Assembly (NCBI GenBank): GCA_041287425.1
Contig: JBEULG010000034.1
Coordinates: 1 to 64,000, forward strand
DNA length: 64,000 bases
Source: JAFGSI01 sp041287425
GTDB taxonomy: Bacteria > Chloroflexota > Anaerolineae > Anaerolineales > Villigracilaceae
Reading direction: 5' to 3'
In this document: positions 9,031 through 15,744 of the stretch, one piece after another
Position numbering within the stretch: position 1 is the first letter of the stretch
Layout of the letters: every line of letters starts with the position of its first letter
Notes under the pieces: model-generated
Databases searched by the model: none
Seen by the model: only the letters and a program-made list of their open reading frames with translations
What the model was told of the DNA's origin: nothing
Made by a program: the position numbers and the translations under genes

Positions 9031-9843
9031 ATGGCAGCCACCAGACTCTCGGCCGGTTTCGAATTCGGATCGGTGTGTGACTCTGGCCGGATGCGCGACG
9101 GGCAATCCAATCAGGATGCTGTCCAACTCGTGCTGCCTGGCCCAGACGACGTCTATCCGCCGCTGCTGTTGGTGGCCGATGGAATGGGCGGGTACGGCGG
9201 CGGGGCTGTGGCTAGTCGGCTGGTGATTCAGGGAATGAAGGACGTTTACTTGCGCGCCAGCCATCCTGCCGACCCTGGCCGGCTGCTCCAAGACGGTTTG
9301 CAGACTGCCCATCGCCTGATTCGCGCCCGCGGGGAGGAGGAAACCGGCCTCGATTCGATGGGGAGTACGCTGGCGGCGGCTGTTCTCACGCCGGAGCGGA
9401 TATACAGCCTCAACGTGGGCGACAGCCGCGTCTATTTGCTGCGCGGCCGCCAGATTGTTCAGCTGAGCCAGGATCAGTCCTGGGTGGCCGAACAGGTGCG
9501 GGCCGGTCTGCTCACGCCGGAGCAGGCGCTGCGGCATCCCAGGCGAAGTCGCCTCTCGATGGCGGTCAGCGCCAAACGGGCGTCTGTGCAGGGCTACTTG
9601 AACAGCGTGGCCCTCGAGGTGGACGATGTGCTGGTCCTATGCACGGATGGTTTATGGAGTGTCGTGCCGGAGGCGTTGATCTGGGCCGCGGCCCGCGAAC
9701 TGGACCCGCAGACGGCGGCCGAGAAACTTGTCGGCCTGGCCAACGCCAATGGCGGGCCGGATAATATCTCAGTTGTCATTGCTCGCCGCCACTGGCCGGG
9801 TCGCAAGTCGTCATCTGCCGATCTGGATGAGACCGTCCCGTGA
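9031..9843 (+). CDS. PP2C-family Ser/Thr protein phosphatase
   Basis: PPM/PP2C phosphatase of 270 residues. It has the metal-binding motifs in order: SNQDAV near residue 27, ADGMGGYGGG near 50, GDSRVYLL near 130, TDGLWSV near 205 and GGPDNISVV near 240. These Asp residues bind the two Mn/Mg ions. It is soluble and most likely reverses phosphorylation by the divergent kinase. It is 5 nt downstream of the VWA-FHA gene, in the same operon. Its TGA stop is the first base triplet of the terminator stem. Confidence 0.92.
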   Translation: MAATRLSAGFEFGSVCDSGRMRDGQSNQDAVQLVLPGPDDVYPPLLLVADGMGGYGGGAVASRLVIQGMKDVYLRASHPADPGRLLQDGLQTAHRLIRARGEEETGLDSMGSTLAAAVLTPERIYSLNVGDSRVYLLRGRQIVQLSQDQSWVAEQVRAGLLTPEQALRHPRRSRLSMAVSAKRASVQGYLNSVALEVDDVLVLCTDGLWSVVPEALIWAAARELDPQTAAEKLVGLANANGGPDNISVVIARRHWPGRKSSSADLDETVP

Positions 9844-9880
9844 AAAATCAGGCCGGAATGCTCCGGCCTGATTTTTCACC
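9841..9880. terminator. Perfect bidirectional terminator
   Basis: Perfect 17-bp inverted repeat (arms 9841-9857 and 9862-9878, loop ATGC), with GGCCGGA core pairs and A-rich/T-rich outer ends (TGAAAAAT / ATTTTTCA). It works on both strands between the convergent PP2C gene and the FHA-ABC gene. Confidence 0.9.
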
Positions 9881-9891
9881 CAAAGAGAGGG

Positions 9892-12540
9892 TTATTTGAT
9901 CACATCTTTGCGATGCATGACGAACAGCGTCGCCCCGCCGAAGAGAACAGCCAGACCGACCAATATGCCCCAGTCCCCGAGCAGGTGAGCGCGACTGCGG
10001 GTGTAGTCCAGTTCGAAGTGCATGGGGGTGACGATATCCACCGGTTCTGGCTCGACGGTCACGCTTTCGGTTACCGTTTCGGTGACGGTGACCATCTCGT
10101 TCTCGGTGATGACGGGGATCGGCACGGGGGCAATACAGCCGGGGATTTGTCGCATCTCCTCGGTCACGGTGACCGGCTCCCAGTCCTCGGCCGGTTTTTC
10201 CACATCGAACGAGACCTCCTCCGTAATCGGATCGGCCTGGAAGCGCGAGCGGGTCAGCGAGTTCAGGTATTCGATGTCGGCTGAGACTCCCATCCCTTCG
10301 GTCGTCCAACGCGTCAGGGTGATGTTCGAGATCTGGCTGGAGAAGCCGGGCAGCTCGAAGAAGACGCCGGCGAAGATGATCTGCAGGAAGAGCAGGCCCA
10401 TGATGATGTAGGTGACCGAATTGGTGTTGGGGGCGATCGACGAGACCAGCAGCCCGAGCATGATGGCGGCGATGGCGCCCAGCAGCATGGTGATATAGAT
10501 CTCGAAGAAGGAGGGCATGAAGATGCCCTCGGGCGGGAACTGGATCTTGATGCTGATCACCAGCAGGAAGAGCAGGCATTGCAGGGCGGCGAAGCCTCCC
10601 AGTAGGACCACCTTGGACATCAAGTAGGGGAACAGCTTCAGGAAGACCATCCGCTCACGAACATACACTGTCCGCTCTTTGACGATTTCATAGGCCGAGG
10701 CAAACAAACCCAGCAAGACGCTGGCCAGCGACATCATGAAGAGCAGCGCTTGGCCGTTCTTGACGACCGAATAACTGGCGCTTTGATCGCCGCCGGCGAT
10801 GGCGGTCGCCAGTTGATTTTCGATGGTGGTCAGACTATCGCCAACTAACCAGTTCGGCTCGGCGATGAGCATAAGCAAGAGGGCCAGAAGAGGCATGATG
10901 GCGAGCAGGATGGTCAACAGGATTTTGTCGCGGATGATGAGGTCAAAGTAGCGGCGGGTGAGCAGCAGGAACTGGCGCAGCGAACTGACGCGGGCGCGCT
11001 TCGTGCGCACCGGACTGGCAGAGGCGGTTTCATCTTTCTTCGCGCTGCTCTTCAGTCGCTCCAGGATGTATTTCTGGTAATAGGGCGATTGTTTGTAGCG
11101 GTTTTCCCACTCGGCAGCCTTTTTTCTGGCTTCTGTGGGATTCGGGTCGCTGATTTCGTCGTAGATATCGGCGAAGTTGTTGCTGCCCACGTCGAAGAAT
11201 TGGCCGGCTTCGGCGGGCGGCCCAAAGAAGACCAGATGCCCCTGCGACATGAAGGCCACATGGTCGCATTCGGCGATGTTGGCGGTGGCGTGGGTGACCA
11301 GGATGATGGTCTTGCCGCCGTTGGCCAGTTTGCGGAGGGTGACCATCATTTTTTTCTCCAGGCCGGGGTCCAGGCCGGAGGTGGGTTCGTCTAGAAAGAA
11401 GAGCGGCGGGTCGGCCAGCAATTCAACGGCGATACTGGCGCGCTTGCGCTGTCCGCCGCTCAGGCTGTTGATGACCTGCTTGCGCTGACCGGAGAGTTCG
11501 ACCTGCTCGAGGACGCGCTGGATGCGTGCATCGATCTCCTCTTCGCCGATGTCCGGCGGCAATCGCAGACGGGCAGAGTAGCGCAGGGCCTCCTCGACAG
11601 TCAATTCTTTGTGCAGGATATCATCCTGGGGCACGTAGCCGATCAGTTGGCGGTAGGCCTCGTAGTTTTGGTAGAGCGGTTCGCCTTCTACCAGGACCTG
11701 GCCTTGGGTGGGCGGCAGGAGGCCGCTGAGGGATTTCATCAGGGTGGTCTTGCCGGCGCCGCTGCCTCCCACGAGGCCAATGAATTCCTGTGGGTAGATG
11801 GCGATGTTGATGTCTTCGAGGATGCGTTTGCGTTTTTCCTGGCTGCCCACCTCCCAGATGATGCCTTGGCCGTCCAGGCGCAGGCCGCGGCTGGCGGCTT
11901 GCAATTTGAAGATTCCGCCGCCCTCGTAGACCAACCGAAAAGGACCAATCTGAACGACATCGTTCTTGGTCAGGCGGCGCGGCGCGCTGACGCGCTGGCC
12001 GTTGACGAAGGTCCCGTTGGTGCTGTTCAGATCGCTCAGGGTCCATTCGCCGTCGCCGCTCGGCTGGAGGATGGCGTGATGGCGTGAGACGGCCGGGGCG
12101 GGCAACTGGATGTCGGCGTCGGCGCCGCGGCCGATGGTCAGCGGTTTGCCGGCCGGGGCTTGGTAGGAGCGGATATGGATCAGGCCGGTCTCGTCCTGTT
12201 TATCGCCGGCCGCCTCGGCGGTGACCCGAAAGGTCAGAACAACGGCCGTCTCGGCCTTTTCACCGATGCGCAGGACAGTTTCGTTCTGGATGGCGAACTC
12301 TTTGATTTTTTGTCCCCCATGCCAGGTTCCGTTGTGGCTGTCCATGTCGATGTAATACCAGGTCTCGCCACGTTTTTCCAGGAAGGCATGCCGCCGCGAA
12401 ACGATGGGAATCGGCAAGACGATATCGTTGTCCGCCTCGCGTCCAAGACGATATTTCGAATGCTCGAGCAGAATTTCCTGGGCCGGCTGGTCGGGCAGTT
12501 GAACGATCAAGGTGGTAGAAAAGCGCTTTTCTGTGTTCAT
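9892..12540 (-). CDS. FHA-FHA-ABC transporter fusion (ABCG-like)
   Basis: One polypeptide of 882 residues with four parts. FHA 1 (about 25-100: LGREADND, SRRHAF, SHNGTW) and FHA 2 (about 130-200: IGRGADAD, SRHHAIL, NSTNGTFVNG) read phosphothreonine. An ABC ATPase follows (about 215-445: GGSGAGKTTLMK, LSGGQRKRASIAVELL, FFLDEPTSGLDPG), then an ABC2 membrane domain (about 545-880) with six spans and a large outside loop before the last span containing TVTETVTESVT. The ATPase-before-membrane order is that of ABCG half-transporters. Start at 12540 is chosen for SD AAAGGAG; eight extra upstream codons lack one. Export substrate unknown; activity is probably tuned by the nearby kinase/phosphatase. 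Confidence 0.9.
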   Translation of the reverse strand: MNTEKRFSTTLIVQLPDQPAQEILLEHSKYRLGREADNDIVLPIPIVSRRHAFLEKRGETWYYIDMDSHNGTWHGGQKIKEFAIQNETVLRIGEKAETAVVLTFRVTAEAAGDKQDETGLIHIRSYQAPAGKPLTIGRGADADIQLPAPAVSRHHAILQPSGDGEWTLSDLNSTNGTFVNGQRVSAPRRLTKNDVVQIGPFRLVYEGGGIFKLQAASRGLRLDGQGIIWEVGSQEKRKRILEDINIAIYPQEFIGLVGGSGAGKTTLMKSLSGLLPPTQGQVLVEGEPLYQNYEAYRQLIGYVPQDDILHKELTVEEALRYSARLRLPPDIGEEEIDARIQRVLEQVELSGQRKQVINSLSGGQRKRASIAVELLADPPLFFLDEPTSGLDPGLEKKMMVTLRKLANGGKTIILVTHATANIAECDHVAFMSQGHLVFFGPPAEAGQFFDVGSNNFADIYDEISDPNPTEARKKAAEWENRYKQSPYYQKYILERLKSSAKKDETASASPVRTKRARVSSLRQFLLLTRRYFDLIIRDKILLTILLAIMPLLALLLMLIAEPNWLVGDSLTTIENQLATAIAGGDQSASYSVVKNGQALLFMMSLASVLLGLFASAYEIVKERTVYVRERMVFLKLFPYLMSKVVLLGGFAALQCLLFLLVISIKIQFPPEGIFMPSFFEIYITMLLGAIAAIMLGLLVSSIAPNTNSVTYIIMGLLFLQIIFAGVFFELPGFSSQISNITLTRWTTEGMGVSADIEYLNSLTRSRFQADPITEEVSFDVEKPAEDWEPVTVTEEMRQIPGCIAPVPIPVITENEMVTVTETVTESVTVEPEPVDIVTPMHFELDYTRSRAHLLGDWGILVGLAVLFGGATLFVMHRKDVIK

Positions 12541-12663
12541 GATTCTCCTTTGTCTGCGACTCACGGGTTATTCTGCCGAACGCAGCAAGCAACAAGGAAG
12601 CCTGCAACCGCTGACCTGGATTCATGTTGGGGGCCTAGCCTATCTAGATCGGGGCTTCGCGAT

Positions 12664-12909
12664 TCATTTCCTATCCAGGCGTTGGGCAGAGCGCCAATGG
12701 GGTGAAAGAGACGGAGGCAATAAGATAAAATCGGCCCGCTCGTGGTCGGCTTCGACCAAGCGGGTTTCGCAAGCACAATCGAAGATGACCATTTTGGGCT
12801 GAACGGCCGTTGGTTGTTCGCGGGTGGTCCAACCGTCGCGAACTATCTCGGCCTCGAAGCCTGCGGCCTGGAGGACCTCCAAAAGAATAATCGTCCAGAG
12901 CCGTGTCAT
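12664..12909 (-). CDS. Small protein, possible degenerate receiver fragment
   Basis: Open frame of 81 codons between the CDF gene and the FHA-ABC gene, in the same direction, 20 nt after the CDF stop. The stretch LEVLQAAGFEAEIVRDGW, later followed by KMVIFDC, resembles the start of a response-regulator receiver domain (alpha1-beta2 and the beta3 strand that normally ends in the phosphorylated Asp). However, it lacks a full receiver and ends in a low-complexity tail. No SD is seen. It may be a remnant or a small real gene; an overlapping frame on the same strand (12671-12937) is less convincing. Confidence 0.35.
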   Translation of the reverse strand: MTRLWTIILLEVLQAAGFEAEIVRDGWTTREQPTAVQPKMVIFDCACETRLVEADHERADFILLPPSLSPHWRSAQRLDRK

Positions 12910-12929
12910 CTTCGCTTACGATGGCTGGT

Positions 12930-13940
12930 TTACTCATTTTTTCTCGTTTTCTTTTTTGTGACTACCGGAGGGCTGTTACGCTGAAGAGGCTGCTCATTTC
13001 CACCTGGCTCTTGACGGTTATGTTGCTGTCCATCGAGTCGGTTAATCGCCGACGCCGGCTCCACATGGACGGTGACATCGGCCTGGGTCATGAATGCTTG
13101 CACTGCGGCCTCGATCTTCTCGGTGGCGGTGTGGGCCTCGTTCAGCGTGCATTCGCCGTCCATCGTGACGTGCATATCCACGAACCAGCGCGCTCCCGAA
13201 GGGCGGATGCGCACCGCGTGGGCGTCGACGACTCCCTCGACGGCCGCCGCCGCCCGTTCGATTTTCTCGGCCATGCCCTGGGGGGCGGCATCGAGCAGCG
13301 CCGAGACCGTCCGCCAACCCAGTTCGCCGCTGACGTAAATGACAATAATTGCTACCACCAGGGCGGCGATCGAGTCGGCGATGTGCATCCAGTCCAGGTC
13401 GGGAATGAAGCGGGCAATCGTGACGCCAATCAGGCCGACGATGACGACCGAAGAGGACCAGATGTCAGTACGGAAATGCAGGGCGTCGGCCTCCAACGCC
13501 TGGGAGTTGTATTTCCTGGCTGCCTTGTAGAGCATTCGGGAACGGTTGATGTCGATAACGATTGACGTCCCCATCACCACGAAGGCCCAGACCGAGGCCT
13601 CCACCCGGGCCGGGTGGAAGAAGAGACGGTCGATGGCCTCGTAGATGATCCAACCGGAGGTCGCCAACAGCAGTAGAGTCTCGAACAAGGCCGAGAGATT
13701 CTCGACTTTGCCGTGGCCGAAGAGATGACTGCGGTCGGGGGGGCGGTCCGAGACGCGCACCGCGAAGTACGTCATGGCCGCCGCTACCAGGTCCAACCCC
13801 GAATGGGCCGCCTCGGCCAGGATGCCCAGCGAGTTGGTCAGCAGGCCGACGATGAGCTTAAAGGCCGTCAGTCCGACTGCGGCCAGGACGGAGAGAAGAG
13901 CAACAGAGCGTTTTTCTTGTTGGGACGATTCGATGGACAT
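12930..13940 (-). CDS. Cation diffusion facilitator (CDF) metal exporter
   Basis: CDF-family protein of 336 residues with six membrane spans in the first 215 residues, then a cytosolic metallochaperone-like domain (about 215-305). TM2 carries HSGLD (H46, D50) and TM5 carries HIADS, which supply the transport-site ligands. HLFGHGK between TM2 and TM3 is the usual family motif. Proton-driven export of Zn2+, Fe2+, Mn2+ or similar is expected; the His/Asp site favours zinc, but this is only a guess. A minus-strand TATAAT lies 25 nt upstream. The C-terminal tail after residue 305 is polar and extra to the family core. Confidence 0.9.
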   Translation of the reverse strand: MSIESSQQEKRSVALLSVLAAVGLTAFKLIVGLLTNSLGILAEAAHSGLDLVAAAMTYFAVRVSDRPPDRSHLFGHGKVENLSALFETLLLLATSGWIIYEAIDRLFFHPARVEASVWAFVVMGTSIVIDINRSRMLYKAARKYNSQALEADALHFRTDIWSSSVVIVGLIGVTIARFIPDLDWMHIADSIAALVVAIIVIYVSGELGWRTVSALLDAAPQGMAEKIERAAAAVEGVVDAHAVRIRPSGARWFVDMHVTMDGECTLNEAHTATEKIEAAVQAFMTQADVTVHVEPASAINRLDGQQHNRQEPGGNEQPLQRNSPPVVTKKKTRKNE

Positions 13941-13964
13941 GGGGGACTCTATGAAACAGTTTGA

Positions 13965-13970
13965 TTATAC
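13965..13970 (-). promoter_or_regulatory. -10 box TATAAT for CDF gene
   Basis: On the minus strand a consensus TATAAT sits 25 nt before the CDF start. No good -35 hexamer at 16-18 nt is visible, so it is a candidate only. Confidence 0.45.
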
Positions 13971-14013
13971 CTCTGTAACGTCCGGCTCTTCGCAATAGGA
14001 CAAATCTCCTAGA

Positions 14014-14052
14014 AAAGGAACCCGTTCCCGACGAGGAACGGGTCCCTCTTTT
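14014..14052 (-). terminator. Terminator after the GH13/membrane-protein operon
   Basis: Inverted repeat with core ACCCGTTCC / GGAACGGGT and a short T run on the minus strand, lying between the stop of the polytopic membrane gene (14110) and the CDF promoter. One unpaired base interrupts the stem. Confidence 0.65.
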
Positions 14053-14109
14053 GGTTTCATCTCATTGTACCATTCGTGTAATTCGGAAGATAAAGAAACG
14101 GCCATCCAT

Positions 14110-15744
14110 TTAACGCCCCAGCAGGCGGAAGAAAGGCGACTCTTCGTTTCCGATGCGCTGGGCAACGATGTGGGGGTAGGTGGCCTCGGCGATGGATTTG
14201 ACCCCCTCGAGGTTCGGCGGGCCGATGTGGAAATTGTTGATTGAGCGAATGATTTCCGAGAGACTGGTATAACTCCCGACCAGGAGAAGGAGGAGCAGCA
14301 GAATCCGCAGCGCCAGAACCCAGCCGCGCCGGCGCGGTGGAGCGGCTCCCAGGAAGGCCTGGCCGATGAAGATCCAGAAATAGAAAAGCGAAGGAATCGA
14401 AGCGCGCATGACCAGGTCGTTGTTGTACCCCATCTTGAACAACGGCAAGGCCGAGAGAATCAGGCAGACCAGCCCGAACCAGCCGGGCGGAAGGCCGGCC
14501 GGCTTTTCGTTTTGCGGGGCGGCGCGGCGCAACAGGCGGATGACCGTCGCCCAGCCGGCCAGCAGGCCGAATTCCAGCAGCCAGAATTCGAGGGCCGTCC
14601 GAAGATAGATTTGCCGATTTTCGACCAGAGTCCAGAGCAGGCCGATGGGGAAATCGTAGCGGTTGGACGAAATGTACAACGCATGGATGAGGGCGACCGG
14701 TATCGCCCCCAGATTTAGCCCGACCGAAAGCGGCGCCAACAGGACCCGCGCCTGCTTCCTGACCAGCAGCGTGATACCCGCTCCGAGCAGGTACGGGGCG
14801 ATTCCCACCACCCCGAAGGGAGTCCACAGAATGCCGGCGGCGACGGCCATGCCCAGGTAGCGGACCAGCCGCGGTTCGTCGAGGCAGGCGAGGGTCAGGC
14901 CGGCCATCAGCCAGGCGGCCAGCGCCTGCTGCGGCACCCAGTAGAGCAGGGTGGTTTGAGAGGAAAACTGGAACAGTTTTGCCCAGTTTTCGAGGTGCGC
15001 GCCCCAGCGAAAGGCGTTTTCCGGGTCGAGGTAGTAACCGGCCGCGTCCATGCCGCCGGCCAGGCAGAAGAGCAGCGCCAGGCCGAATGTCGGCCAAAAT
15101 CTGGCGGGGGCGGCGCTCAGGCGCCGAAACCAGCCAAAGGCCAGCAGGATCCCGGCGAGCGCCCAAAAGAAGATAAAGACGTTGGCGGCGCCCCAGCCGA
15201 AAGCCTTGCCGACCGCCGCGGCGGGCAGGAAGTAGGCCAGGTAATAGACCACCGGCACGGTCTGGCCCTCGAATTCGATGCGCAGCGGCCAATCGGACTC
15301 GATGAGGCCGCGCAGCAGAGCGTTGCTGGATTTGTAATCACCGTTTTGCAGCCCGATGCCGCCGACGCCTGAGAGCAGCAACCAGGCGAGCAGGAGGACG
15401 AGCGCCGGCCAGAGGAGGCGCAGACGCTGACGCCAGGGCGTCTGGTCGCGGCCGCGCCAGGCATCTCGCAGGGCAAAGAAGATTGCCAGGCCGGCCGTCA
15501 GCGTGACGGCCAGGGCGTAGGGCGTCCGCAGCCAGCCCCAGGCGAAGAGAATCGCCGGGGCGACGAGGTAGGTCATCGTCAGCCCGCCCAGCGGCAAGGT
15601 TGAGACGGATGGCCGGGGCGTTGTACTATGGCGGGTCATTGAGAAGCGTTCGTGCAGGTCTTGAGAGTATGCCGGATGGTGTTGTTCCAGATGGGTGGCC
15701 AGCTGGTGCGCCAGCGCCTGGTTTGTGGTCCGTAAGGCGGTCAT
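14110..15744 (-). CDS. Polytopic membrane protein, glycosyltransferase-C-like
   Basis: 544 residues with about 11-12 hydrophobic spans, starting near residue 58 after a polar cytosolic N-terminus. A large loop with LQNGDYKSSNALLRG follows TM3; an acidic/polar outer loop of this sort is common in GT-C fold glycosyltransferases and related membrane proteins, but I see no certain catalytic motif. The ATG overlaps the TGA of the upstream GH13 gene (ATGA), so the two are translationally coupled and may both handle polysaccharide. Function is not established. Confidence 0.6.
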   Translation of the reverse strand: MTALRTTNQALAHQLATHLEQHHPAYSQDLHERFSMTRHSTTPRPSVSTLPLGGLTMTYLVAPAILFAWGWLRTPYALAVTLTAGLAIFFALRDAWRGRDQTPWRQRLRLLWPALVLLLAWLLLSGVGGIGLQNGDYKSSNALLRGLIESDWPLRIEFEGQTVPVVYYLAYFLPAAAVGKAFGWGAANVFIFFWALAGILLAFGWFRRLSAAPARFWPTFGLALLFCLAGGMDAAGYYLDPENAFRWGAHLENWAKLFQFSSQTTLLYWVPQQALAAWLMAGLTLACLDEPRLVRYLGMAVAAGILWTPFGVVGIAPYLLGAGITLLVRKQARVLLAPLSVGLNLGAIPVALIHALYISSNRYDFPIGLLWTLVENRQIYLRTALEFWLLEFGLLAGWATVIRLLRRAAPQNEKPAGLPPGWFGLVCLILSALPLFKMGYNNDLVMRASIPSLFYFWIFIGQAFLGAAPPRRRGWVLALRILLLLLLLVGSYTSLSEIIRSINNFHIGPPNLEGVKSIAEATYPHIVAQRIGNEESPFFRLLGR

